Counted from the stretch's first letter, positions 46,086-59,744 are shown. The stretch is DNA of 64,000 bases from Albula goreensis (GCA_022829145.1 CM040746.1:16989290-17053289); one strand, 5' to 3'. Notes: generated by a model not told the origin, from the letters alone. Translations and numbers: made by a program.

Positions 46086-46200
46086 CCACAATACGTACAA
46101 GGGCAATTTGAAGTGGTTGGTGCATCCAAGTATTTCCGTTCCCTAGGTGTTATTTTAGAAACAACTCTTGAACAGAAATCAATTAAACAGGAATCAGGAA
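46086..46200 (+). pseudogene. Possible LINE reverse-transcriptase thumb fragment
   Basis: The plus strand reads YVQGQFEVVGASKYFRSLGV followed by ILETTLEQKSIKQ. LINE polymerases have 'FEVVxSFKYLGVxLDxxLxF' in the thumb region, so this could be a frame-preserved remnant with a small insertion (YFRSLGV instead of YLGV). Only about 35 residues are seen and no other LINE domain is adjacent. Confidence 0.25.
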
Positions 46201-47394
46201 AGACAACTTGCATCTAGAAGTCCTCCTACAGAAATCTCTCCAGCAGAACAACATACCCAGCAATGCTGAAGACACAAAACTCATACACATAAATGAGAAC
46301 TTCTGCTACAATTGTATTATACTTCCTTTTGTAGATATCAGCAACATATAGGAATTATAAGGGTATTGGATGCTGTAGGGGAGGAGAATGAAGCACTGAT
46401 GTTCTGCGCTTGAATAAGGAACCTTAGAGGAATAGTCTCAGGAAAATGAAAACTTTTGGAAAGTGGGCTGGTGAGTTTTGTCATGTGAGTCACTCTGCCT
46501 GAACCTCTGTGCTTACCATACAGATGCAATGCTGCAGTTAGTATAGGTGCTTGAAGGGAAAGTGATTTAATCTCATTCATACATGCTGACATAATCTGAT
46601 ACCTCGCCTCTCTTTCAACACATAGTTAATATAACAGAAAATGAAGAACACTACATTATTTATGACAGTCTTTGTGGTCCCCAAACTACAGAACAAACAT
46701 GCAACAAGAGATAAAGCTTCAAGGTAAAGCATACATAAACAAGCATTTAATTTCCATTTTTAGTACCAAAAGTCAACTTTTTCAACAGCCTTTTACAAAT
46801 GTATCAATAAATTAGTGACCAATAAATGTAGATGGTAAACCCTTGGAACATATATTTTATGTTTCAGAATTGTTTTATGAGGGAAAATTCTCATATCTCA
46901 TAACTTTCCCCACAATTTTATGAGACAGCATCTAAGGATTTCTACATTTATGAGATTATAAAGGTAAATCTGAATATAATGTCAAAAGCTCATGCTGACT
47001 GAAGATTTCTCATCTTTTAGTAAATGTGATGTAAAGAAAAAAATGTTTAACATACCTACAAAAGTAGGCAAGTGTGCAATACAACCACCGTTTTTTATAC
47101 TTTCAGTACATTTTGACTTGTCATGAACTTTGACCTACGTGTTTCAAGAACAATTTATCAAAATGTATCCAACAAATACTTCAGCTATAATTCTATTCTA
47201 TTCTATAACTATATTATTATAGTAATAGGGAATTTATAGTCCTAGCATTGTATCTTGTCCACTACACAGAGAAAAGTATCAATACTTGTTTACTCATACT
47301 TCCATAACATTTGTAACATGTATACCACTTTAATCAGTGATTATTATTTATGTATTTTTTTTTTTGCACTGACTTAAAAATAAATAAAATGCAT
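46201..47394. other. AT-rich intergenic sequence
   Basis: Short (TTCTA)n-like repeats lie near 47190-47215 and a poly-T run near 47357. No gene is recognised. Confidence 0.4.
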
Positions 47395-47510
47395 TTGTAT
47401 GTTTTACAATACCCCACAGAAGCAAGCCTGGGACCAAGGTAGAACTGCTTATGAGAAGCAGAAACCTTGGGAGGAACCAGACTTGACAGGGGAGTCCAGT
47501 TTTTGATGAC
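47395..47510. repeat. Probable interspersed repeat fragment
   Basis: The phrase GAAACCTTGGGAGGAACCAG followed by ACTTGACAGGGGAGTCC is one I associate with repeated sequences in several fish genomes. No ends or class can be given. Confidence 0.3.
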
Positions 47511-49482
47511 CAATCAATCATTCAACAGCTCAAATAGTAGTTTCACATGCCAGAGCCTTCTGGGGAAGATGAGTGTGGACCTTTTCTTCATTTTTGACAG
47601 TGAAAAACAAGCTTCCACTCAAATCAAGTTAATATTTTCTGTTACTTTTCAAAGACGTTTAAGGGGAAATGAATGGTTGTGTAAAGTTATAAGGTTGTTT
47701 GTGTTTACAGAGGTATATACTTCAATCTACAGTGACTGATGACTTAGTAATTATGTATAGACCAGTGAACTATCCAAATTGTTAGTGCTATCAGAACTGA
47801 GAGTGCATGATTTTATAGTAAGTCACATCAAGCTGGTGAGTTTTTTATGATTTAAGTTATTTGTCTTGACTTTTCAAGGACAGATGGACAGTTTTATGAT
47901 TATCTATGACTTCCGAGGATCCAAATATTTTCAAAACTATATGAACCCTGAATAAAACCTTATGTGTCTGTGATGTGGAATCTGAAGTGCATCACATCCT
48001 ACTTTAAGTTGTATGTTGAATTCAGAACGTTGACCGGAATGCAATCAGTGTGATGTGTAATGCAATTGCATCACATGGCAGCACTGCATGAGAGGAACAC
48101 ATAATCAGCTTTTGTGTGGTTTTACTTGACTAATTCACTAATCAAAAATTGAAACATTGAATGAATTGTTGATGATTTATGGTATTAGATCAGCAAACTG
48201 TGTCTGTTTTATTCAGGCCTTTATACGGGACTACTGGTGACAGCAGGTACAGGTCCTGGATCAGTTGTATTAGCTGGCTTATATTGGAGATTGATAGAAT
48301 ATAGTGAAGCAATTGCTGAACTTTACTCAGCACTTAAGAACTTTGGTATAACCTTAGATAGCCTGAGAGGGGCAGAGAAAAACAGTGCTAGCTTTGTGGA
48401 TTAACCAATGCACCGACTCACTTGTTTGCCAGCCAGGGAGTGTATTTACCAGGCAATCGATCTTATGTGTATAATTAATGAGGAATCTTTCCTGTCCCTT
48501 ACGCAGAATCCAGAACACAAAAAGTCACCTTTTGAACTGAAATTACCTTATGCATTTTTATCTCCTCTAGTAAACCAGTAACCCAAGAATAATTGCCGTT
48601 CCATCTGAATTCTATGTGCACATACAAACAGACCTGAAGACTCACCCCAGGATTAGAAATACTGCTCAGAAACAGCAGGACGCTCCACTGCACTGGAGCT
48701 ATAGACTGAAAATTATGCCTTTCAAATGACTTAAACAAACTGCTTTCAAAGGAATATTGAACAAAATATATTGGCTGTTTTTGGATGTGGAGATGAGGTA
48801 CTACAGTGTTGTGCTGTTATGTATTTATTAATTTCTCCTTCTCCTTAATAGAAAATGAGACATAAATCCTGCCTGTACTTTCTGCAGTTACATCTCTGGC
48901 ATAAAGAGGTTTTGCATCCTGGCCTTTCATTAGATAAAAAGTATATCTGCTTTACTCAAACACACTTCAGATGCATGTTGTGAAGTTTTGTCTGTAAACA
49001 GAGGAGTGAAAGGCTGGAGATATTTCTGAGGAGCCGCTTTGATGTCCAAGCTTGCCCTGGAGTCTCAGTTATGGAGGAGAGCAACCATCTACTTCAACAA
49101 GGAACTTTGCTTTTCTACAAAACTTTAAAAAAGAAAGGTTTGGCAATTCAACTTTGAATTCTTTTTGTGATATATTTATTTTACCTTCTCTTTCCTGGAG
49201 GGCTCTCAGATAATGTTACTGTACCAACATGTAAATTCTAAACTGTTAAGAGGCATGGTTATAAATTGAATCCAATTTAAATGTTACAAAATCTCCGATG
49301 CTAAGTGCATATGAGAGATGCTCATGTATGCAGAAATCTCCACTGGTTTTTTTATTGGGGACAGAGTTGATACTATCTCTGGAAACTGTTGCCTTTCACA
49401 ATTTCCAACCGAATAGCTTGTGCATGTGTGGGATGCTCCATTCCCTCTCTGTGGTATCAGTGTCTCCCATGTCCTCCAAGCT
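47511..49482. other. Intergenic sequence
   Basis: No gene is recognised. From about 48385 to 48500 there is a compact block (ATTAACCAATGCACCGACTC, CAATCGATC, TAATTAATGAGG) that could be conserved non-coding sequence. Confidence 0.4.
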
Positions 49483-49506
49483 AGCTATAGCTATAGCTAT
49501 AGCTAT
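49483..49506. repeat. (AGCTAT)4 hexanucleotide repeat
   Basis: Four exact AGCTAT units preceded by AGCTAG. Because each unit contains AGCT and TAGCTA, the whole tract is self-complementary. Confidence 0.9.
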
Positions 49507-50879
49507 GTGACACTAACATCAGATATAGGCAAACTGCAGACTCACTCAAAAAGTGAGCTGGACCTGCATCAGAGGTGAGCTTTGGCCAACAGCATGGCTG
49601 TTAGGATAGATCTGAGATCAGGGACAAAATGTAAACTCTAATTAAATACATACACTGCAAATCAAGAGGCACAATAAAATGCATGATTAACATGGCATGG
49701 CTTAAGGAAATGTAGGGTATAAAATAAATATTACATCTAAAATGTACAAAAGTGAAAGCACAACCAATTAAGAATACTCAAAAAAGAAGAATTCATTAAA
49801 AAAGGTGTAAAAACAGCAAAGGAGAGTCACCACATAAATAAGGGGAGCGCAGCTGCTTCCGCCTCTGACCCTGAGCTGGATGTCTGGAGGGTCGCAATAG
49901 GAGGAGCTGGATTAATTTGGGATGGGGGTAAAATTTATTTACTCCTATCTTTGTTGATCATTTAAATGAAGCTACCATGAACTTTTTCCCACAGAATCTT
50001 ACTCTACTAGGCTAATTTTGTTCTTCTCATGCAAATTCAATATGAGGACCCAATGGGGCTATGTAGGGAGAGATATCGAGGCACTAATTTGTTCCAACAA
50101 ATTGTCAGACTGTCAAATGAAGTAACAAGGTACAATATATGATATGAATAAATTAGGAATGGAAATTACATCTGAAACCAAATCACCCACCATCTCTCTA
50201 TATTTTATACTTCATTTTCCAAAGAAAATATATATATATATAAAATGGAAATGCATCAAATTGTTTAATGAAATGTAGCTGCTTGATGCCCCCCAGTCAT
50301 TGGGTGAGGGATCCTAACAGCTTTTATTATCATCGTCACATCTAAGGAAGTAATTCAATTGCAATTATATATGTGTCCATAAATGCATTTCATATGAATG
50401 TCAATACTAATTACCATTTATGTTTCAAATAGTTACCAATATGTTACTAATAGTTAGCAGCTGAATTGCAGGTGTGTCAATAACAAAAACATAAAAATGT
50501 TTTGATGTATCAACTAGAACCTAGTAGGATAGGACTTTATCAGAAAAGAAGGAACTAGTCCAAGTCAAAGCTCACTGACAGGGATAGATGGCCATTATCA
50601 GGACATTTGCAAAGCAAACAAACCAAATGTCTGAAAATGACCACAGAACTGAATCTATGCCTCACTATCACAATCGCAACACAAACTGTATGTTTTTAGC
50701 TTCACAAAGCTGACATGTATGTCAAGACCGCAAATAGGATGGACAATGGCACTGTGACACATTACTGAAAGGCTACTTTCATATTATTTATTGGAAAATG
50801 ATCATCCCTTTATAAGCAATTTAAAGAATTCTATGGTCTTTTACAGACACAGTGGATCTATAAAATTCTGCTTGCTATT
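49507..50879. other. AT-rich intergenic sequence
   Basis: A short (TA)n run at about 50230-50242; otherwise nothing recognised. Confidence 0.45.
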
Positions 50880-51235
50880 GTTATTTTTCTCATTAAGTGT
50901 GAAAGTCTTTTTTCACATAGCGGAAGCGCTCTGGATATAACTGCCGGCCATCGTTCATTTTCACAAAATTATTACCGCTGACAGAGCGAGTGTGTGCCTT
51001 GAGTCTGCGTGGGGAAAGCCTCCCGTTAATATCAATGTTTTATGTGTGAGTTTTCACCACAGTCACGAGTGTATTTAGCTGGCCGTGCTTGTTGTTTCTC
51101 TGGCGACTGAAGTGATGCTGCGCTGGAGCGGATGAAGGAATGTGAGAAGGTCTTTCCCCCCACAGAGAGCATTGCCGGTCCAACTTCATTTATGAATCAG
51201 GAAGATACACGCTCTCATGCTCTCTCCCTGCAGCA
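50880..51235. promoter_or_regulatory. Candidate conserved non-coding element
   Basis: About a dozen CpGs are retained in 210 bp (AGCGGAAGCGCTC, CCATCGTTC, TTACCGCTGACAGAGCGAG, GGCCGTGC, CTGCGCTGGAGCGG) although the flanks are AT-rich and CpG-poor. It has no tandem or inverted repeats and no long open frame. CpG retention in non-coding DNA suggests either selection or lack of germline methylation. Confidence 0.33.
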
Positions 51236-51775
51236 TGTTACACCCAAAAACCAACCAAAAATGTGGTCATATCTTCAGTATCACATGGGATCTTAAAGAT
51301 AATGAACTTCACAAAAAATATAAATACAAATAAAAGTATATGTCAATGTATGAAATACATTTGTGTAACACCTGTCTCTTAGCCAATATCTGAACCAGCA
51401 GATAAAAGATTACTAAACTCAAACTAAAATCTTTTTATCTTGAAATATCTAGAGCCTGGAGCCAACAATATCAACACAGATATGACTTCACTATAGCTAC
51501 TCTTAAGTTAGATTAGCTATTTAGACATTGTTAAACAATGTCTTGAACCCCCCATAAAACACATGCAATACATAAAACAGAGAAAAGTAAAATAATGTTT
51601 TGCAATTGCAATGTCCATTTCTCCCTATATTTCAAGTAAAAACTGTCCTGAACGACCCCAGTTGGTGTGCATATGTTGGAGCTCCATGAGGATCACATAC
51701 ATTTTGTCTGTGGACAGTGTTGTCAATCCTGCAGCCAACTGCATCTGGAATTCCATGTTTCCTGTAGCTACCAGC
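51236..51775. other. AT-rich intergenic sequence
   Basis: No gene or repeat is recognised. Confidence 0.45.
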
Positions 51776-51832
51776 TTCCAGAACACAGTCTTTCAGAACA
51801 CAGTCTTCCAGAACACAGTCTTTCAGAACACA
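51776..51832. repeat. 15-bp minisatellite with alternating variants
   Basis: Units TTCCAGAACACAGTC and TTTCAGAACACAGTC alternate (A-B-A-B, the last one partial), so the real repeat is a 30-bp dimer present about twice. The plus frame across it repeats FQNTV, which is a by-product. Confidence 0.9.
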
Positions 51833-53149
51833 TCAATCAAGAGGCCAGATCTTCTCCCCTTGTTTAGTTGTATTAATAATAGCTGAATAGTAAAAGCTAA
51901 CACTAAACACTAAGTCTAGCTTCCACCAGACTCCCACAGTCAAGCTACTACCACATCCCCACAGGAATAATAATCACAGAGGTTCTTGACTAAACACAGT
52001 TGCAAACAAAATCATTGAACTAATCACCTTGTAGGTCAAAAAGTAAAGTGCATGCGCACTATAGGACAGCCAATCACAAATCAGAAGGTCACAAAACTTT
52101 CCAGAGGCAATTGAGTAACTGAGAGAGCACAGAAAGTTCACAGCGAAAAGCACTGCCAAAAATGTACCCATTTGCTCTCTGAAAATTATCATATTATTTT
52201 AAGTGGGTTACAGCTATAATAATAAAGTAATTCAAATAGCCCATGGGGTATATACTTCAATTAAGTTTTCATAATTAAGGCATTTTTCCTTTTGTTTGCC
52301 ATAAGGTAGGTTACAGTATGAGTAAAGTTTAAGTGTACAGTTATAAATTAGTACTGAGGATGCAAAGGAATGAGTCAAACCCACTTAAAACTGAAAACAA
52401 TGAGCGCTGCCTAAATGACTTTTCTAATACAGCACATGGCATACTGTTCACCCTTTCACTGCATTTTATACTGTGAATGCAACAACAACAATCTTTTTCA
52501 CATTATTTTTTTTGATGTATTATTAGGTGATGAAATGAGAAAAAAATAATACTTTATATCAACATTTGGAGAACTATTCAATTTTCAGATTACTTTGTAA
52601 ACTTATGACCATTTTAAATGTACCATTCATGTGCCAGTCATATGGTGTGCTGTATAAAGCAGATCAAAAGGGGTATATTAAAATAAAGAAAGACTGAGTT
52701 TCAGAATTAAGTTTCTTAATTATGTGCATGGTTACACTTGCTATTAGTTTTTGCTTCAATGCACATTTACAGTAACATATCTAATTTTGCAGCCCCAGTG
52801 TACTGTAGCTCCACTCAGCCCTGCCTGCCTTTTCTATGTTCTATAATTATAATTTTCAAAGCAGGCATCTTGTGTCACTAAATCTTGACCTTAAAGTAGA
52901 AATGAAACAGAACATGGACAAAAATTTATGACAAAATGAATAGCTTTCCGCTGTGGAGAAAAAAAAAAACATGCGAGCTTATTACTTCCCAGAGGAAATA
53001 CCACCAGAGTTACATATCACAAGATGAGAGTTTAGGCATTTCATGCATTCAAAAATTATAGTTTGTGATCAGTTAATGACTAATTACATTCATTATTAAT
53101 TATACAGTTTTAATGAAAAACACAGGTTTGAATCATTTGCTCGTCTTCT
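51833..53149. other. AT-rich intergenic sequence
   Basis: A poly-A run at about 52960; nothing else recognised. Confidence 0.45.
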
Positions 53150-53420
53150 CCTCAGCAGTGAGGGTGACTGAGGCAGTGAGGCAGAGTTGTGCAGTACTTC
53201 CTGTTTGACTGCAGAAAAGTGGCACCTCCCAAACTCCCCAGCAAACTCCACCCCCTTGGGACATTTCTGAGGTCTGACACAATCCAACCCCTGGAGCTCA
53301 TGTTGTGGCACAGTAACACCCAGGAACACCAGCTCTCCTTCCCCATTAGAGAAGAGAGTGACAGCACTGCTGTGCTACTGGGGATGGGGGTCTGTGGCTC
53401 TGTATTCCTCACTCACATAA
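53150..53420. other. GC-richer anonymous block
   Basis: Composition shifts to about even GC, with three overlapping short frames on both strands and no recognised protein. Possibly an unidentified repeat or a conserved non-coding sequence. Confidence 0.3.
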
Positions 53421-53739
53421 TCCTGTCTAAAATTCTGCCACAGTTCAATTCATCCTGTGTGCAGCCTGGCAACAAAGAACTTTTGTACTTTACTTTCAGC
53501 TAAAGAATTTAAGTGAATGCTACATGGTTAATTTTACAGAGGACACGTTTTGTGAGTGTCAGCAGCTAAGTGCATAACATTAAGACAATGCTTACTTTTA
53601 TTATGATAGAGACTTTCTCAAGCTGTCAAGATATTATCAAGCTCTGTCAGTACAGTGATTGTAAGCATTCTCATTTATGCACAAGGTCAACTGCAAGTAA
53701 ATCATTATCATCTGCCTGCAAAATTTGCAGAAGGATGAT

Positions 53740-54150
53740 TGTTGAGAATGAAAGCATAAGAATTAGCGATCCTGTATTTGCGAGCATCGCCCCGCCTGTC
53801 ACAAATGGCATTAATTAGCTGGTGTAAATTAATTATCATGCCGGTGCTGCTTCCTGCCACACTCACTGGCTCACAATTATAATCCGTTCCTTGTCAGCTC
53901 TCACTACGGTGTACATCCGCTCCCCAAATCACAGGATCAATACAGCAGCAAATTGCAGAAATTTGTCTGAAACCGAAAGTGTGAGAAAAGGAAACAGAAG
54001 CCATTTGAGATGTGGCTGACAGCAGATCCTCCCGGGGGTTAGTGACATGCGAATGCACATGATGAATTATGGGTGCGCTGGAGAAGTGTTTCTTTACTGA
54101 AGCATTCAGAACCTTTGCAGTCATCAATCTCTGTTCGAGAGTGCAATGTG
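53740..54150. promoter_or_regulatory. Candidate conserved non-coding element
   Basis: Paired homeodomain cores (GGCATTAATTAGCTGG and GTAAATTAATTATCATG, about 53806-53840) lie next to CpG-bearing sequence (GCGAGCATCGCCCCGCC, CATCCGCTCC, CTCCCGGGGG, GGTGCGCTGG). There is an octamer-like ATGCGAATGCA near 54049. There is no repeat structure and no extended coding frame. The closeness of TAATTA sites and retained CpGs is typical of deeply conserved developmental enhancers. It is the best such candidate in the window, but without alignment it is unproven. Confidence 0.35.
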
Positions 54151-55494
54151 AATGGGAGGTGTGCGGCGTTCATGGCAGGTTCTGAGTAATGCAGGGTTCA
54201 TCTTGGTCTTCTTTAGCCTGAGGCCTCTTGAGGTCAAACTCAAAGCCAAAACGAGGGGAGGAGAGTTGGATCAGAGTGTGAAAGGTGAAGGGGAAAATGA
54301 CCCTGAACTTAAATCTTTTAATTATATCTTCATAAATAAGATGCCAACTTAAGTATTTGCCAAATTGCTACACCACTTTTTTTGTGTCATGCCTTAGGCC
54401 ATCATTCCAAAAAATTCCATTAATCTTTGATAGGATTCAGATCCAGGAGTTCAGAAGGTCATTATGTGAATAACATAAATGTCACAGTCCTCAAACCGCT
54501 GGGTGACTCCTCATGTTCTATGCAAAGGGAAATTGTCATCAGAAAAGCCACCCCTCTCAGTCTCTTTAGATGAATGGTAGTAATTATGACAGAACCCTCA
54601 GTAATAATCAGGTTATGAATGCATCTAAGTCATGCAAGGAAAGTGTGCCCCACACCAGTATGAAACCACCTAAACATTTCAGTATTGGAGCATTGTCATG
54701 TTTCTTTAGTGTTCATTACCAGTACATCATAAATAAAGTTACAACTAATGCATACTGTTAAGCATGGTGCAGAATTTAGTGCATGCAATTCCTTTGGCCA
54801 AGATAATATTAATATTTTTATGGCCTCAAGTGCCAAATTATTTTTACAATGGGTAAACAGATTTCAAACTTCAAGACTGAAAAAGGGAGAAATTGTTTTA
54901 TTGCTCAAACTGTGAATATCATTATGAGGAACCATATAGCTCCTTTATTTGGTAGTAGGTAATGGTTTGGACACTTGCCTTGTAACTAATAAAGGTAAAC
55001 TTATTCAAGCCATGAGGAGGATATACATTCTTTTTTTCAAAATAAATTCTCCATTGTGATGCATAGTAAAACGTGGAGAATAAAAGAAAATAGTCTTCTC
55101 TTCTTCTTCAGGTTTGGCTTCATGGAGTCAAACCAATCCAGCAGTAACTCCTGTGTTGTGACAGATGTGTAAGGAATGATTCAGTGAAAAGTCTGCCTGT
55201 CCATTTTTCTGTTAGCCATGTTATTTTTCCCTAAAATTTTTTCCCTAAAATCTGCTGCCAAGTGCTAATGCCATCCTGTTGCATTCATCATCTCATTCTG
55301 CCTTGGATTTCCAATTTACAACCCAATGAAAACCTGTTTCTTTGCCATGTCAAGTGTCCTCTCTGAACATGAGGACATCAATGCCTCCATTAAAAAAGCA
55401 TAAAAGTTTGATGGATTAAAAAAACATGAATAATAACCTGGACCTGGATCCAGGGGTCCTGTGTAAGTAAATTTGTGAATCCTGCAAATGGCAG
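54151..55494. other. Intergenic sequence
   Basis: No gene or clear repeat is recognised. Confidence 0.45.
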
Positions 55495-55640
55495 CCTCTG
55501 TGTGTGTTTGCATGTGTATCCATGTATGCATGAGTGTGTATCTGTTGCATGTACATATGCATGTGTGTGTGTAGGAATATGTGTATACAAAAATGTTTGT
55601 GCATGTGATGTTCTGTGTGTGGTCATGTATGTATGCATTT
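55495..55640. repeat. GT-rich simple sequence with ATGCATGT units
   Basis: Imperfect GTGTGT and CATGTATGCATG units over about 145 bp; Thr- and His-rich frames on the opposite strand are translations of it. Confidence 0.85.
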
Positions 55641-58600
55641 AAGAAAGAGTGAAGGAGAAAGTGCAATGAAAACAAAAATGTAATGGTACACCTGAATCTT
55701 CTCTAACTAGTATACTGCATTTCTTAGTGCGACTATTTTCTGAAAAAAATAATTCAATATTCAGCAGGGAGCATCAACAAAGTAAGACTCACAGAAGTAG
55801 AAGATGGCAGTCATGGACTGCCTGGCAGTCTGGATGGGGGAGGGGGTTACAACATTTAAACTGGGAGAGAGACATATAACTTCACCTCGTTTAACATGAT
55901 TTCACCATTCACCTATACTCTGTTGAACAGACCCGCTGTAAACCTGTTCCTCTTAGGATCTTTCTGCTGTACTGGTGACGGAGCTAAATAGATAAAGCGA
56001 GGGTTGTGTTTTTCCCATAGGAGCAACACAGTGCACTTCCACTCCTGAGACACGCCTTGTTTGATCAAGGCCAGATTGGAGGAAATGGCCCTAATCTGTG
56101 ACAATCTGGCCCTGTTGTCGGCTCATTGACTGAACCTCCCCACTTTCTGTGCCACATTTGAGAACAGCTTGACATTAAATCCAACTGTCTTCATGGATGG
56201 AGACCACTGAGAGCTGTAATGTCCTGAATGGACTTCTGCATGGTAACACAAAGGGAAAGCAGCTAGCATTAACATTACATTAGCAGTTTAAAATGATGTC
56301 CATTGCTCATTTATTTTCACAACAAAACATCAAAACAGACACAAGACTCATTTAGATGAGGGACAATCCAAGCCCATTTTTACCCTTTTGCTCCAGTTTG
56401 CTTGGTTCTTGATAATCTACCTTTGAGAACAATTTTTTTGGACTGACTTTGGAGACGTCACTTTAGTCCCTTTACTGTCCAAACTCAGTAGAACTGTGGA
56501 CCCTTTTACTTACAGAGTTTACCGGGAAGATGACAGATTTTAAGCATGGCCAGAGAGCAAGGAACTAAAGCTGAGTTACAGCACCAATTGAAAAGGATGG
56601 TGGCCAAGTCACAATTTGACCTAATTACATCAATAACCATGTTATCAAATAAATTCAGTTCAGGAACAGAGCAGATTTCATTGCAGATTTACTCCTGACT
56701 GCTGAGGCCTCATGGCCCACATGATCTTTTTTGTGTTACAAGAGCTTCATACAGCTTATACAGTAAATAAAATTTTTTTGAATGTAGGTTTCATTTCCCC
56801 AGATTGAGCACCTGAATCTGAGACTTCATCAGTGCACAGAGCATAGGAATGGATCGCTTCTATCAGAGATGTTGTCTTTAACTTAATCTCATGCTTTGCC
56901 ACATTCCTAGAAAATATAGGTTGTATCACAGGGTGCCATAGACCCCTTGGGCTGCAACAGTCTTTGTTGTATGCACCTTAATCAAGACTATTATCTCTTC
57001 TGCTGTAGCACTACAGGCAGATGCACTGACAGCACATTATATTTGTATAACACTGTTATGTATATTTAACAAGCACTGTAGATTAAGCATTCATGTATTC
57101 TAACTAAACATAATAAAACAATCATTCTTTGCTCTAATGGGGTAGAGGTAAAGAGAATGATTATGAAATAAATTATTCAAAACAATGCTTCTATTAATGT
57201 GAATATTACAGTAGGGCTGGTAATGGCATGATGGCATGTTAAAAGCTAGCTTCTGTGAAGGTGTCCCTGAACCCCCCATTTATACTGCTGTTTCTGCTAT
57301 GTCTTTTTCAGATTGGTGTTCATAACACTAAGATTAAAGCATTTATATTCAGGAATCTAAGGCAATCTTGAATAGAGATAGTTATCTGTTTTGGTGTTTA
57401 TTTTGAAATATGGTATTTACCTTTGGGCACATCCCTACTGTTTTTGGTCAACTAATGGTTTCCAAAATCTGAGTTTAGACATTTTAAGGAAATAGAATAA
57501 GTTCTTACTCACTGGATACAGTTTTACCAATGCCATCATGCTAGCTTATATATAACTGATGGTGTCTGGCTAATATACCTAGAGAAAATTTGGTTGTTTT
57601 AACATCTTCAAAATTCATACCTCAATTCTGAGCACCATTTAAGTTTCACCAGGTAATTCTCACAGAGCAACAACAGTATAGCAATATTATAGCAGAAAAA
57701 TAACTAATATCTAAATGACTTACATAATCTCATTGGATATTTTATTTTCTGTGTTTAACCGATAAACATGGACTTAATGCTTTATGCTTTCTCCTGAAGG
57801 CATTGGGGAGCAGAAAATAAGTAGAACGGAAGTAAATCCCAAAACAGTAAAACTTGATTCCATCTGCAAACTCAAAAAAAACCCCAAAAAATTTTGGGTT
57901 ACAGAATTTAAAACACTGGTACATGCATAGGGAGTGGCCAACTCCATCTCTGTGCTGCTAATCATTACCAACTAAATGTAACGCAAACAGTAATCTAATC
58001 CCAGTATGGAGTATAGCTCATTCAGCTAGATGAAGTAGGTGGGTGCAAATGTTAAATATTAAATAGGTGCATGACAAAAGCTGTAGCTAATGTCTTGCTA
58101 AATATAGGGGCAATAAAGATGTAGGATGTGTGTATGGAATAGGAAATTATACTTTTGCCCAAATTAATTTCATCTATTGAACAATAATTATTGCTTTAAA
58201 AAATGAGTATTATTGCCAGCCAGTTAGTACCAGCAGCAATGTCTGATCACGAATTGAACAGAATGTTTTTTTTTTTTTTATTTATTACTTGCATCAACAC
58301 AGATACCACACAAATCTGGGTTTTCAAATAAATGATAGATTGATTATTAAATGTAATTCTGTCTTTAAAATTGTGCCATATGTTTAGGCTATCAAAATAG
58401 AACCCATAGTGTTGTTGGCTTCCTCTCCGCATCTCATATCTAGAAGCATAGCTTTATTTGTTGTTGTGTTTTGGAGGCTGTTAATCCTTGGCCATGTGCT
58501 CCTGAAAGAGCTAGCACTCAGCTGACACGTCAAAACAGGGCATAATGTGAAGGAGGGATTTAGATTAATTATCCTACATAATGGGGTTCTAGGATCTGAT

Positions 58601-58959
58601 TCAACCTCCAGGACAGAATGTAGTGCATTGCCAAAAAGTCATTTGTTTCATTTTCTGTGATTTTTTGCACACATTCTCTCTCAATGTGGACTGTTTTACA
58701 TACATTTTTTTCTATGCAAATATGTTTCTTTGGGATAATGCCCTTATTATCACATGCGTGGGTGAACTCATTAATGGGAGACAGAGAAAAGGCAAGTGTG
58801 ATTCAGAGGTGGGTGTGAGGGATTCATTACTCAGGTATATTACTGACATTTTATATTCAGCTCCATAACACCAACACAGCAATGTATGCAATTTTCAGCA
58901 GCCTGAGCTGATCAAATCTGATTTCAGTTGAAATTCATGTCCCATTTTTTTTTTTTTGT
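55641..58959. other. AT-rich intergenic sequence
   Basis: No gene is recognised in 3.3 kb. There are an imperfect hairpin at about 57880-57901 (AACCCCAAAA with TTTTGGGTT), a poly-T run at about 58267-58279, and a TTAATTA-bearing patch near 58565. Confidence 0.4.
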
Positions 58960-59065
58960 ATCTTATTATTCAGAGATGTCATCATGGGCTCAGTGCTGGC
59001 AGCACACGAGCAGTTTGATTCATTTCGCTCCAGGCGCAATGCAGCTCCACAGGGTTAAAGTTTAG
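58960..59065. promoter_or_regulatory. Candidate non-coding regulatory block (weak)
   Basis: A short, balanced-composition block (GATGTCATCATGGGCTC, GCACACGAGCAG, TTCGCTCCAGGCGCAATGC) in AT-rich DNA. No motif decides its function. Confidence 0.2.
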
Positions 59066-59339
59066 AACAGCTCAGATTATTCGTTTGTTCTTCTCTCTCC
59101 CACTTTTGTTTGAATCTCAAACAATTCTGATCCTTACCAAAAGCAGGATGCCTGAAGCACTCTCTGTTTGAAGAGAATCACCAGTAATGTGAAGTTTTGA
59201 ACCAAATGTCACAATATGGAAGATGGTACATTGTTTGGCTTTTTATTAAAGTTTCTTATCATGATGTCACTGAGTGATATCACTGGGCCAGATGGTGACC
59301 AGCCATGCTTCGTGACGGGCAGATGACAGGAAATCACAA

Positions 59340-59674
59340 CATGTGTTTGTGTATGTACAAATTATTCATGTGCCTGTAAGTGTGTGTGCATTTTCACGTG
59401 TGTATGTTCAAAATGTATAAATATTGTATAAATTAATGTGTGTGTGTGTATGTGTGTGCATCTCTGTATTTGAATACAAATTGTGTGTATAAGTGTGTGC
59501 TTGTATATGTCTGTGAGTGAGCATGTAAGTCTGTATTGTGTGTCTGTGTGTGCGTGTGTTGCAGGTGTGCATGTGTCTGTGTGTGTGTATGTGTGTGCAT
59601 CTATGCATTTGAATACAAATTGTGTGTCTAAGTCTTTGCTTGTGTATGTGTGTGAGTGAGCATGTAAGTTTGTA

Positions 59675-59744
<70 letters not shown>

